A stretch of DNA of 64,000 nt from Ianthella basta (Eukaryota > Porifera > Demospongiae > Verongiida > Ianthellidae), in the NCBI GenBank assembly GCA_964019415.1, contig OZ025875.1, positions 7,834,306-7,898,305 of the forward strand. Reading direction: 5' to 3'. Positions 42,571-55,049 of this stretch are shown in pieces. The first letter of the stretch is position 1; every line of letters starts with the position of its first letter. Under the pieces are notes generated by a model, which saw only the letters and a program-made list of their open reading frames with translations, was not told where the DNA came from and did no database searches. The translations under genes and the position numbers were made by a program.

Positions 42571-45500
42571 ATGACAAGAGGTAGGCAGGAAGCTATAGTG
42601 GAGGTATGACTGTGTCACTGCATGGAGGATGAGGTGCATGGTCTCTAAACTAGGACATGCAGCCACTCATGTTGTTATTTTATACGTATGACCATGATGA
42701 AGGTAGCTACCTGAAAGGATTTCATGGCCTTGATTGCAATTTGAAATCAGTTGTGAAGACACAGTCCAGAAGACAGTCAGTTCTTGTCTGTTCTCTACTG
42801 GTGGTCTCCCTTCTGCTGTCTGCTGCAGTGGGAGAAGAAGGTAAGGTGGGCCGGCCTAGCTGGGGGAAGCTGTGTTTGTATGTCCACACTAATAGTGCTG
42901 ATACATAATGCTACATATATTCAGTGCCCGTGCAGCCAAAGATGCCATGGAACTATATATACCCTTGCATACAAACAAACCTTGCCCCATGTTGTGCTCA
43001 CATCACTACAGAATGTGTTCAAGGAGTACTGCCAGCAGAAACAATCAACTTGTATGGACCCTCATCAAGGAATACAGAGCTATCCTTCACTGTTAGGAAC
43101 AGACTGTTTGTCTTTCCTTCAATGAACTTCAGCTGTGATGGAACCATCACTGACATCAGGATGAGGATGCAGTTTGTTCCAGGATTGCCTGCTAACAGTA
43201 ATATAAGTCAAGAAGTGGTAGTATACTTTCTCCTCTTCCATGGTGGACTGAACTCACCAACCAGAAGAGTCACTCACATACTCCTCAACCAAACCAACAC
43301 ACGACAGGAGCTTCCCAATGAAATATGGACTAACAGTGATCCTCTTTCACTGCCTGTCACAGAAGGAAGCTTCATTGGGTTAGCAGTACCAGACAACAGG
43401 TCTCCCACCATGTTCACCAAGGGCATCAACGTGTCACCAACATCAGAAAGAACTGAGGCACACCTTTACCAGCTGGCTGCATCCTTCAGTGAATTTGAGG
43501 GGAGAGTGCTAGAAGCAGCCAGGACAGCAGACAGCAGTCAGTTCACTACACTGATGATTGCTCACCCACTGATTGATGTCTCATTCAGTAAGTAGTTAAC
43601 CCTAACTATTATCAGTCCATACATGCATGTTCAAATCATGCAGTTGTATACACACCAACTGATACATGTATATGTGTGTAGTTACTCCTTGACCACCTCT
43701 ACCACGCCACAGTTTATTGTATATATAGGTCCTGCCAGCAGTGCAGTACTACTTTCCTTACTCACACTGTATTCAAGTAGTGTCGACGCTACTTGAATGT
43801 GGTGTGAGTAAGGAAAGTAGTACTGCACTGCTGGCAGGACCTATATTATCTATCAGCACTCCTGTTGTACCAAGTCACTCATTCACTCCTATAGATGCTA
43901 CTGCAACTAGCACCCCACCTACCGAGACAACTGCTAACATGCCATCACAGCTGGTGACCATTGTGATAGCAGTGGTGGTGAGTGCTGTGTTGATACTGGT
44001 GGGGGTGGGGCTGGTGGTTGCCATGGTGACAGTAGTGTTGTGCAGGAGGTGGAGCAAGGATGAAAATAAGTTTGATCGTGAGTCCAAACACAAAGTAATA
44101 ATGTACAGTATATTAGACTCTGTTAGCAATATGTACATGTAGTGTCTTCCAGTACTTTAGTGATGTGTGTACTTGCTGAACCATGAGTCAACAGCAATGG
44201 TAATTGTGTTTTCTACCAGGAGATTGCCTACATAGGTGTTAGGAGTGTGGTCATCAGCTGTTCTCCTATTATATGCTCAACTGGAGACGCCAGTATGACA
44301 GATAGAATCTGCAGCTGTGTGCATCTTTGTCATAATATGTTATGTGTATACAGTATGCCATACTCCAGTAGGCATTCATTGTCCATGTTACCAATACTCT
44401 TTGCTGCAGGCTCCCGGAGAAAGAATGAAGCAGCAGATTTCAAACCAGTCACAGCCAGTTTAGCCCTCCCCAATGCCATCAGTAACCCTCTAGGTGACGA
44501 GGGGGCGGGGTCCCAAGAAGCCCTCCACTCCCCCACCACTGGGCAACTCAAGAAAGTGAGTGTGAGAGGAGAGATTACATAACGTGTCACCTTGCAGTGA
44601 TCCACAGCTGCACGTACACTGTTTGGCCAGAAATTTCTGTGGGGAATTTATATTGACAAGTTTGTGTTTTTCTAAGCAACCTGCCAGTATTTTCATTCCC
44701 CAAGTTGCTTATGTAATGTCATTATGACATAGCTAAGACTTAAAGACTTGCCCATGTACTGCCAAAGTACAATCCACCACATGCCATATTTTTGACAATC
44801 TGCCAAATACATTACTACTAAAAATTTTCAGGTATACAGTATTTTTAGAAGATCGAATGGTATATTTAACTGGTGTCATGGTAGACACAGTGTCAAAGTA
44901 GCTGCTTGCTATAGCTAGTCCACACATGACACAGTCAACTCATCCACTGTCATTCATCATGGCTGCTAGTGCTGATGTCACTACAGTGTAGTGTAGTGTA
45001 GAGTGCCGACACAGTCTGTGTGTGTAGAGTTATTTGTACTTCAAAGTGCCTTCCTATTGGTTGATTGAATACCATAGAATGGAAGAACTCATTTCATCCA
45101 CCCAATCTTGTTCTCCTTTGACACTGAATCCCCTCAGCTACCCACCATGGGGCTGCTGCTGCTGCTGCTGCTAGCATGCACTTAGTCCACCACATGCATA
45201 ATTATATGTAAATTATACCCTGTGGATATACACCATAGCCACAGTACAGAGTCATGTATATACGTAGCTATGGCTGCTGTCGTGCATGGCAATGTGCTAA
45301 TGTTGTCTAATTGAAGCAGTAATGGTTTGACATTGCTAGGTTTTCCCATTACCATGTCCCCACATGCAGCAACATTGCTCTGACTGCTGTTTTTTACAGT
45401 ACTCTCCTCTCCCTGTGATGTCATGTGCTAGTGTGATGTCACTTCCTGTCCCATTGCTTGCAGACTGCACCTTCAGAAGGTGATGGAATCATGTATGATG

Positions 45501-48500
45501 TTCCCATGGCAACACTCAGTAAACAGGAGACTGGCGGCTATAAAGTGAGGAGTGCTGTCACATTGTCCATCTGTGTGCATCCAACTACACACCTCCCTCA
45601 GCACTGTTGTGTTTTGAATTAGTACTATTGTTCTATTAAGTGTCACTATTGGTTTTGTCTTGCTGTTATAATGTGTGATTGTGTCCTTCCTCTGCAGACA
45701 CCTCCAACTTATGACTATGGCTATAAGGAGGCTCCTTTGTTTGTCCCTACCATGGTGAGGTCATTGGGTCAGTGGGTGGATTGGAACAGTATTGGCACCA
45801 TTTGTATCATAAGAATTAGCTACCTACGTATGTACAGTATACTGAGACTGCATGCACAACTAATGTGCCTGTGCAATAATTAAATGGTGGCCATTTTCTA
45901 ATACTGGCCATGTTTAACAGATATATCATTCTTCTGAGATCTTTGAGAATAATAATGCACCACATTTGATTACTGGTAATCTTTATATAGACCTTTATGT
46001 GGTGCAAGTCTCATATTACTACATACCTTATCCATAAGTTTTGGGTTTTGTTCAATTATACAAGTGCACATTGTAATACTGTTTGTGGACTACATATCCT
46101 GAAAATACAAGTCCTGAGCTAAAACACCTACATAACAGCATGCAGCCAAATTGCTGAACTATTTCATCAGAAAGCCCAGAGGAATGATACCCAATGTGAG
46201 CAAAAATCTTGACAATTTTGAACCTTTTACAACAAAATTAAAACATGTACACCTGTGATTCATCATTACTAGGTGCCATCAGCATTCTTTGAATACCTGC
46301 ATAAATTAATGTCTCTGCAGAATGAACGAGCTCAATACATAAACACTGAAGGACTGCCAGACCACTATGCAATGCCTGAGAGGAACGTGGAGGTGAGAGA
46401 TCACATGACAGTCATGTGACTAATACTCTTGTGGTTCATACAGTTATGTATACTGCACACAAATTGTGACTAGTATTACATGACTGTCACATGACCTGTG
46501 TCACATTCTCATCACATGCAGGAGTCCCAGTGCTATGAGTTCCCCAGCACTGAGTCAGAGCTGTACTGGTGTCCAGCTGACAACGAGGTTGACCTCTATC
46601 GACAGCTCTCCCAACACAAGTACCAAGAGATCCCTCGCTCCACTGTGATCCAAGGTGGCCAGATAGGGGAGGGGGAGTTTGGTGTGGTGTGCCGTGGGGA
46701 GTGGCAGAACAAGGCCGGGGTGGTGCAGCAAGTGGCCGTAAAGACACTCCACAGCAAAGATGACAAGGTGAAGTTCCTCCAGGAGGCTGCAGCGATGGGC
46801 CAGTTCAACCACCCCCATGTGGCTCGGCTGTTTGGCGTGGTGACAGTGGGCAAACCTGTGAGTAATACCAGATCATTTTGCATGCACATGTGAAGTGTGA
46901 CATTACATTTCATTATGTGTGTCACTATCGTGAAAGCATATCAGAACTCATCACTTCCTGGAGGATGTGACATCACATTGCATCACTTCCTGTCCCTGCT
47001 GCAGGCCATGATAGTGCTGGAGCTGTTGGAGGAAGGTGACCTCCGCAGTTACCTCCTCACAGTGGAGTAAGTGGAGCACCAGCTGCTGCAGTTTTGCAAC
47101 ACATGCCAACTAGCGTTGTCTCCCCCCCCCCCCCCCCCCCCAGCCCTTCCAAGCACCCCAACCTCACCTCCCTCCTGCTCAAGTTCTCCCGCCAGATTGC
47201 AGATGGAATGGCTCACCTCTCCAGGAAGGAGTTCATCCACAGGGACCTTGCTGCCAGGAACATCCTTCTGGACAGACAGCTCAACTGCAAGGTGCGGTCT
47301 TCACGGGCGCCTGCTGAACATAGTCTTGCATAGCCTAGACTGCTTCTCCCTTCCGTTTTATATATTCTGATGTCATCTGTCTATTGTACAACAGCAAGAA
47401 TGGAAGAAAGGGCCTTGGCTATGCGAAACTACACATGTATTTAGTGCTTTTTGTTTGTTGTTGCACTGACTTATGACCCCTTTGATGTGGTACATACTTG
47501 GTCTTTGATGTATATACATAGATCATCTGCCTCTTTCATAGTTAATCATATTTGTGAATGGAAATTACTTGCAATTTTGCTCCCAGATTTTAATGACCAT
47601 CATATTCATGATCACCACTTGTCACCTTCCTACCCAGATTGCTGACTTTGGTATGTCCCGTGACCTCACCAATGAGTACTACCTCTCACAAGGTGGGCGT
47701 ATCCCTCTCAAGTGGACCGCCCCCGAGGCCCTCCTCTACCATAAGTACTCCACCGGCAGTGACGTGTGGAGCTATGGGATGGTCCTGTTTGAGATATGGT
47801 CACTGGGACACAAGCCCTTTGAGGAAGAGACAGCTGAACAGGTGGGAAGGGCTTACTGAACAGGTGGGAGGGCTTACTAAACAGGTGGGAGGGGCTTACT
47901 GAACAGGTGGGAGGGGCTTACTGAACAGGTGGGAGGGGCTTACTGAACAGGTGGGAGGGCTTGCTGAACAGATGGGAGGGGCTTACTGAACAGGTGGGAG
48001 GGGCTTGCTGAACAGGTGGGAGGGGCTTGCTGAACAGGTGGGAGGGGCTTACTGAACAGGTGGGAGGGGCATACTGTTCTAAGAATAGTAGCAAACATTA
48101 GTCATGACATCAATCTGTCACATTTGACCTGTCGTATACATTAGGCAGTACCAATGCATTAATGTTCTCGCATTCTCCTTCCCTCCTTCCCCACACATGC
48201 ATGCACACACTGTCCACCTCATCAACTATGATGTATGACAGCTTGTGGAAATGTTCAGTACTGAAAATGGATACTGTCAAGCTCCTCCCCCTGGCTGTCC
48301 AATAGAGGTGTATGCAGTGATGGTGGATTGTTGGTGAGGGGAGGGTGTGAGGGAAGGGTGTGAGGGGAGGGTGTGGTGGTAGTAGCATGTGAGGGAGGGG
48401 ATAAGGGCAAAAGGGACCAATTACTGTTGACTATGTTTATATATGTACTGCATGAGTATGCATATACAGTACAGATGGGCAGAGAGACTCTCACGCAACT

Positions 48501-48833
48501 AAAGGGTTTCAGGGCGACAATGTCCGATGTTTGAAAGTTTTTGCTATCTGCTAGCTCAGTTGTTCTTGTCTAGTTTTCTTGTCTGCACAGCACATTGACA
48601 GAAGTATGTTGTGTATCTATACCTGTTGCCATAGGAACCCAGGTCACCACAAGCGCCCCCACTTTGATGAGGTGTTTGCCTCTCTTAGCAGACCAGAAGC
48701 AGTTCTGACTTCCTTTGGAGAGGAGTCAGATTTGAAATCAGTCCCACCCACTGCCCTAGTGCTGGGGTCACCGTTGGATGCTGCAAAGAACCTGTACCTT
48801 GACCTTCAGCACACCTACACAAAGAAGAAGTAA
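42571..48833 (+). CDS. Receptor tyrosine kinase F, apparently intact
   Basis: Exons: 42571-42580, 42751-42840, 43012-43587, 43895-44077, 44410-44555, 45464-45544, 45698-45754, 46321-46392, 46522-46857, 47005-47066, 47144-47291, 47638-47841, 48242-48333, 48635-48833. Phases agree throughout, giving 751 residues. Signal peptide [20 protein letters not shown] continues into a Leu-rich core. The ectodomain exon (192 codons) has an N-terminal ECVQG and a second Cys in MNFSC, with NFS, NIS and NQT sequons. TM helix starts [10 protein letters not shown] and ends CRRWSK. Juxtamembrane motifs include YDVP, YDYGY, YAMP and YEFP. Kinase motifs are complete: [26 protein letters not shown] and APEALL. The acceptor before the TM exon was placed at 43894 because nearer AG sites break the frame. 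The intron before it holds a palindrome. It is the intact sister of D. Confidence 0.85.
43724..43845. repeat. Palindrome, ~58-bp arms, in intron of gene F
   Basis: Left arm (taggtcctgccagcagtgca...) and right arm (...tgcactgctggcaggaccta) mirror around gtcgac at 43782-43787. D carries only the right-arm orientation (25750-25799) and H only the left-arm orientation (57127-57180), so the copies differ by inversion. Confidence 0.85.
47121..47140 (+). repeat. Poly-C pyrimidine tract (gene F)
   Basis: About 19 C run directly into the cag acceptor of the kinase exon at 47144. The homologous introns have 7-9 C interrupted by T. Confidence 0.75.
47836..48075 (+). repeat. 22-bp splice-donor minisatellite (gene F)
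   Basis: About eleven units of GAACAG/gtgggaggggctt start at the donor of the exon ending at 47841. Some units have lost one G. Confidence 0.85.
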
Positions 48834-49119
48834 CTGAACATGTGTTTGCATGTGTAATGGAAAGAATCAACACGAGTGAACTTTGTCAGTTGTACAATCT
48901 GCAGTATCGCTTGCATGCAGTCCATCTGTAACATCCACAATGCTCTTTATTATTATGCATATTGTGGCACTGTGTAATGTACAATAATATTAAGGTCTGT
49001 ACTTCTATATTCATGCAACACTGCTGTGTGTTACATGTATATATTAGACTATATATTGGCCTGGCTCATATACTGTAAGGTGCATGGTCCTAATGTTTGT
49101 TATGGGAGTGTACTACATA

Positions 49120-49159
<40 letters not shown>

Positions 49160-49967
49160 GACAGCTGTACATGTACTGTGTATACATAACACTGAAAATG
49201 CATTTGTGTCCATTAACAAAGTACATGGACTTGTGAAATGAAAAGTCCTACTTTGATTATAAACAAAGTCTCCTTTGATCAGGGCATACAGGACACGTAC
49301 AGTGTGTCACATCAGCGAGTGAGGTTAGCTACCCTTTTCATATGGTCTAATTCCTCTGTCAGGGCAGAGTTGTGCCATTGTGTGCCTCTAATGTCACCGT
49401 TTGCTTCCTTCCCACAGTGACATGTCTGGCTATATAGCACTGGTGGCCTGTAATGTGCAGCATGTCACTGTCAAATGTTGCATTGCTGACAAATGACAAT
49501 CTGACATTAAAGACACGCAGATGCTGTGCCTGCCAGACATGTGATGCACTTAACATCTCAGTAAGGTTCAATAAACCACACTTGCACCAATGTGGACAGT
49601 TCTGCGTTGATGAAAGCCATTTGTGGATTTGCCTTCCCTTCAACATGCATGTGTCACCAAATGCCTAATACATAGTTAAGTAGCTACCCCACCAGTAACA
49701 TATATATCAACACCTATAGATGCTCGAACTCAGTAGACTAGATGACAATGCATAGCTGTACTAGTTCGGCACGCTAGCCCCTTATTGGGGATATAATGAT
49801 AGTTTATAGTCTGTGCTTATGAGCAACACAACGCCATTTTCTCGTGCACCTCATTAGCTTAATTAGTGCAGACAGGAATAGATACAGCCATCTATAGCTA
49901 TGAAGTTGCGTATACTTTTCCTGTAACTAATTAGATTAGCCAATTGTAATAATTGTTGGGAAGTCCC
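48834..49967. other. Intergenic F-G, diverged copy of the spacer
   Basis: The spacer segments are recognisable but more diverged than in the other copies. A (TA)n(GA)n microsatellite occupies 49117-49160. No gene recognised. Confidence 0.5.
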
Positions 49968-50120
49968 ACCGCGCGCCCGCAGGAGTCAGTAGCTAGAGCT
50001 CTTTCAATATTAAAGTTCTCGCTCATGGCTAGCTAATCGATGAGTTACTCTACGCGTCCATACTACAGTTACTAACTGGTACAGCGACACTGTTTGGTCA
50101 AGGAGACTCAAGCCTTGAAG
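49968..50120 (+). promoter_or_regulatory. Diverged promoter/5' leader block upstream of fragment G
   Basis: Retains cgcgcgcccgcaggagt, gagctctt and a final gccttgaag before a gtaggt donor, but has internal deletions. About 40 bases later (near 50163) the sequence jumps into the end of a kinase exon. Confidence 0.4.
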
Positions 50121-50152
50121 GTAGGTACTGTGTACCCGACACTACTGATCAT

Positions 50153-51143
50153 GACTAAAGCTGGTGGACAGCTGAACAGGTGGGAGGGGCTTACTGTTCT
50201 AAGAATAGTAGCAAACATTAGTCATGGTAGTCTGTCACCTTTGTCCTGTCATATACAGTACATTTAGACAAATGTGTATTTACTGAACTATTGGCACTCA
50301 GTACCAATGCATTAACATTCTCAGGTGGGAGGAACTTGCTGAACAGGTGGGAGGGACTTGCTGTTCTAACTATGGTAACAAGCAGTAGTCATTGTTTCAA
50401 CTAGTCTAGAACGCTAGACCATCACTACCTAGCCCCTTCTGTTCTGGGTACTTCTCGCTTTCTCTTGCGGACATGTCCCCGGGTGGAGAGAGCCTAGTCT
50501 CCTGGACTATAAGTGTCAGTAGTCCTTCCATTGTGGACAGCATGGCACTTCTGATACTTAGCATGTTGTGTGATAGTATTTGCACTGGTTGCGTTGTTAC
50601 CTTTCCTTTCCTTCCTGTCCACCCAGCTTGTGGAAATGTTCAGTACTGCAAATGGATACTGTCAAGCTCCTCCCCCTGGCTGTCCAAGGGAGGTGTATGC
50701 AGTGATGGTGGAGTGCTGGTGAGGGGAGGGTGTGAAAGGAGGGGGTGAGAGGAGGGTGTGAGGGGAGGGTGTGAGGGAAGGGTGTGAGGGGAGGGTGTGA
50801 GGGAAGGGTTTGAATGTGATGGTACAATGGGCTATGTTGGGGATGGTGGAAGTGAGGGTAGATCAGTTTGTGTGTATAGTAGGTGTGGTCCTGTAGGAGG
50901 AGGGAGCTGATGATGGTCAGGTGTCTCTGTACCTGTTGCCATAGGAACCCAAATCACCGCAAACGTCCCTGCTTTAGTGAAGTGTTTGCCTTTCTCAGCA
51001 GACCAGAAACGGTTCTGACTTCCTTTGGAGAGGAGTCAGAATTGGAATCAGTCCCATCCACTGCCCTAGTGCTGGGGTCACCGTTGGATCCTGCAAAGAA
51101 CCTGTACCTTGACCTTCAGCACACCTACACAAAGAAGAAGTAA
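50153..51143 (+). pseudogene. RTK 3' fragment G (last two kinase exons)
   Basis: The sequence enters the array unit at ACAGCTGAACAG, the last 12 bases of the fourth kinase exon, followed by its donor repeat. Exons 50627-50718 and 50945-51143 then match the last two kinase exons of the other copies and end in a normal stop. Everything from the leader block to that point is deleted. The intron segment (ttctaagaatagtagcaaac) is most like D. A product would lack all catalytic motifs, so it is a relic. Confidence 0.85.
50713..50815 (+). repeat. G-rich donor-derived repeat (fragment G)
   Basis: gtgaggggagggt units start at the donor after 50718, as in the other copies. Confidence 0.75.
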
Positions 51144-51540
51144 CTAAACATGTGTTTGTGTAATGGAAAGAATCAACATTAGTGAACTTTGTCAGTTGTA
51201 CAATCTGCTCTAACTCACTTGTATGTGATCTGTTGCATGCAGTCCATCTGTAACATTCACAATGCTTTTTACTAACATATCATGGCACTGTGTAATGTTC
51301 ATTAAGGTCTGTACTTCTATATATATATATAGAGTGACTTGCGTGAGCGGATCAAAGGAATTTTGAAAAAAAAAACAAGTATTTCGAGTTAAAAAAACTC
51401 GTGGGGCTGCCGCCCCAACTCGAAATACTTGCTCCCTTCGGTCGCTGCTCTGTCACTCATGATTGGTAACACATGACATTGTGTCATACACCTCAGTGAC
51501 AGCACACATACACCACTAGTCACCAAACATAGCTACATGA

Positions 51541-51562
51541 CCACACACACACATACACATGT

Positions 51563-51644
<82 letters not shown>

Positions 51645-51732
51645 ATGTGCAAACACACAGACACACACACATACACACACACACCGGCCACACACACATC
51701 ACACACCACACACACACCGGCCACACACACAT

Positions 51733-51782
<50 letters not shown>

Positions 51783-51860
51783 ACACACACACCGGCCACA
51801 CACACGTACACACACACACACCGGCCACACACATCACACACCACACACACACCACACATG
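51541..51860. repeat. (CA)n microsatellite
   Basis: CA repeats are interrupted by repeated caccggccac and catcacacac segments. Open His-Thr and Cys-Val frames across it are repeat artefacts. Confidence 0.95.
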
Positions 51861-52495
51861 CACAGAGAAATCTCCAGCAAAGACAGACACATGACTGCTT
51901 ACAGCACATGCATTTACCGTGAATATTCACAGAAATATAATGTACCAAGGAACCCACAGTCGCCAGAGTAGCTAGTGGTCTGTGGTGGCAAAAGCTACGT
52001 ACGTTTGCTACAGCGCAGTACGCGTGGGCCAGGTTCTGAAGAGCATTTAGAAGGGCAACCGTGTGAGCTAAGCTTTTCAACGCTAGAAATGGTTAAAGAA
52101 TGTTAGCGTCAACATATCACGGCGCTCACCAGTTTCTACGTTACTCCTGTCATGTGTTCCAGGCGGCGGAGTGAAGTCCTCCGAGGCGGGCGCGGCCATT
52201 ATCGAAGAAGGCGCGGGCGAAGTCGATGACCTGTTGGGCGCTGTCTAAAAGCTGTCTCTTTGTCCGTCGACCAGAAGTGCTGTAGGAGTCTGTTCCAGGA
52301 TCAGAGGCGGAAGAGAACGTCCAAAGTTCGCTAAGACGTCGTTTCGAAGCCGGTTTTCAAAGTCCCTTGGCCTCGCACACGGTCTACTTCCGGCCGAATA
52401 AAATGGCCGACAATATAAATTCCCTATACCCAATACTTCGCCCAATACATTCAATATAAATGTAAGCATTGATGCACAACCGTAGGTTGGCGTAT

Positions 52496-52526
<31 letters not shown>

Positions 52527-53287
52527 AACATGAAGCCATATGAAAACGTCAATTTGAAAACAATATAGGGGCTGCCTGCAGGCAGCCCCTAAAAAGGAAT
52601 TTTGAGTACTTTATATTGCGTAATCTTGCAGAGTGCTTTATGGCCGTTCTTTATGGAAGTTAAAGAACGCTAGGTGAGCCATAAAGAACTCTAGCAAGAA
52701 ACGCAAGCACTCAAACTTCCTCCTTACGCTTTAAAGGGTGGATTCTGTCCAGTGTGGTCTGACTGAGACTGCGAATTACAAAAGTTACTTTATATTTCTG
52801 CCGAAGTGTGACCTCACCGCTCCGTAAGTTATAGCCTAGCCTGCCACCCATCCTTTGCTTCTGAAAGGCGGCAACAAGTGCTTTAATGGCAGAGAAAGAG
52901 TGCTTCGCTAGTCTATTTTGCGGTTCTTGAACTGGCAGTCCGAGCAGGCATCTGCGCACTAGCTAGCCAAACGGATAGTAACAACGGCAGGAAGTAGTTG
53001 TCCTTCTTCTATGCTAAAAAGAACATAGCGCAACTCAGACTTGTTCCATTAAGGCGCATTGAGAGTCTTCTTGCCAGCGAAGGACCGTTTTCGCCTATTA
53101 CTGCTACAGCAACTCGCTTCACTCTACCTTCCTTCTGACCAGAATGCGAGGTAAGTTTGAATGGAGTCAACCAATCGGATTACAGATGACGCAATGGAAT
53201 CAGCCAAATATGGCTTGCAGATGACGCAATCGGAAAATGGAAGACTGAATGCCGACCGTCCGCCCGCGCAAGTCACTCTATATCATT

Positions 53288-53442
53288 TAAAGTGGGCTAG
53301 GAGTGCTTTACGCGATTTATGGCACTCGGTGTGGGGGTCTCGTTGCGTGATAAAGCACTCGGCTTCGCCTCGTGCTTTATCAGCAACTCGACCCCCACAC
53401 CTCGAGCCATAAATCGCGTAAAGCACTCCTAGCCCACTTTAA
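53288..53442. repeat. Long palindrome, ~72-bp arms
   Basis: ttaaagtgggctaggagtgc at the left mirrors gcactcctagcccactttaa at the right, around ggcttcgcc. The arms are nearly perfect, and the end coincides with resumption of the array spacer. Confidence 0.85.
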
Positions 53443-54329
53443 GTAACATATATATACATGTAACACTACTACGTATGTGTTATGTGTACGTATATATTAT
53501 GTATTGGCCTGGCTCATTATGATGGTCCTAACGTTACCGTTATGGGAGCGTACATATATACATAGAGGGCAACTGTACATACATGCACTCTGTATACACA
53601 TAACACTGAAACTGCATTAAGCGTTCATTAACAAAGTGGATTTGTGAAATGAAAGTCCTATATATTTGATATAAACAAAGTCTCAATGAACTTTGAATGA
53701 ACTCAATCTTTTGATCACATCGTGGACACATATCAGTGAGTGAGGTTTCCCTTTTTATGGCTTCCTATGTGGGGGCAGATAGTCCCACAATAACATGTCT
53801 GGATACGTACTGGTGGTCTGTGTTGTACTCCAAGTCACCGTCAAAATGTTGCATTGTTGGCAAATAACAGTCTGACATGCACAAACACACAGTGTACCTG
53901 CCCCAACATACATAACACACTTGAGTGTATCAGTATACAGCTCAGTAAACCACACTTGCACAAATACGGTCAGTAATGTGTTTATGAAAGATAATAGTGG
54001 ACTTGCCTTTCCCTTCACTCAGCATGTGTCACTAAATGCCCAATAAGTATGAGGTACCCTATATATACCAGTAACATATTATCAACACCTACAGACGCTT
54101 GGTAGACAAGATGACAATGCACAGTCGTGCTAGTTTGGCAAGCCAACCCCTTTATTGAGGACATAGTCTTGTCTGGTCTGTGTTTGGGAGCAACCACACA
54201 ACGCCATTTTAGCATTAGCGCAAAATAATAATTTCTGTAGACAGGCAGACGTATAGCCATAAAGGTTTATATGATAGTTTTTCCTGTAACAAATTAGGTT
54301 AGCCAATTGTAATATTGTTGGGAAGTCCC
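53443..54329. other. Intergenic G-H, copy of the repeated spacer
   Basis: Same segments as 16800-17427, with one 21-bp minisatellite unit near 53560. No gene recognised. Confidence 0.5.
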
Positions 54330-54532
54330 ACCGTGCGCCCGCAGGAGTAGCCGTGCGTAGCTAGAGCTCTTCGATATATTATAAAGTCAGTAGCTATTTC
54401 CTGTGAGGGAACGAGTTCGCGGACCTAGCTACAACCTCGCGCTCATAGGTGCTTCAGGAGCTACAATACGCGTCCATATATACGTACCACAGTTAGCAGC
54501 ACTGCTTGGTCAAGGACTCAAGGTAGGTACAG
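54330..54532 (+). promoter_or_regulatory. Conserved promoter/5' leader block upstream of gene H
   Basis: Copy of the block at 17428, with atattataaagtc and a terminal ggactcaag before a gtaggt donor. The ATG exon of H follows about 520 bp later behind a ctccacag acceptor (near 54988). Confidence 0.5.
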
Positions 54533-55049
54533 TGTAGGTAGCTACCACGACAATAGTGCCGCCATTGATCATGACTAAAGCTGCGTGTCTAGCTGGAGTG
54601 CCACCTAGTGAATATCGCCCATCGCAAACTTAGTCTCACACGCAGCCCTGACCCTTCAACTGCCAGCAAGTAAGGAGGAAGGGGCTGCGCGAGAGAGACT
54701 ATCACATGCTTAGATCTCTACTTCCACTGCACTCTATATAGTTGTAGTGTGCCGCCAGGGCAGGCGGGCTAGCTACTGACATTTTCATCTCACCATCACA
54801 GCTATAATTGGTATGATGCTGTGCTCATGTGAAAGGGGTCGCTAGCTACATGGTAACATGCACGTGTGCACATGTCCTCAGTGGTGTAGTTGCTAGCAGG
54901 CAGGAACTAATGATGAAGCATAGCTATATGTGTGCCTCAATCCATCTCATAGAGAGAAACGGTACAAGGTTTTTGGGTCTCCACAGTGCTGGCCCCCAGA
55001 CCAAGCTATCAGTGCCAACAGTCTCTACTCACAGTGGTGGCAAGTAGCC

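Larger units (their letters stand above)
51325..53443. mobile_element. ~2.1-kb composite insertion between G and H
   Basis: The spacer reads gtacttctatata then jumps; the expected continuation (acatgtaacactactacg...) resumes at about 53450. The insert contains a hairpin (51376-51431), a CA repeat, a perfect 24-bp palindrome aggggctgcctgcaggcagc... at about 52567-52590, and a long terminal palindrome. Minus-strand frames at 52245-52469 and 52711-52959 are unrecognised. It is probably several nested non-autonomous elements. Confidence 0.55.

Noticed and set aside
43741..43890. In-frame upstream extension of the TM exon of F through the palindrome
   Set aside because: Acceptors within it give the wrong phase with the preceding exon; the AG at 43893-43894 fits, as does the equivalent site in D and H.
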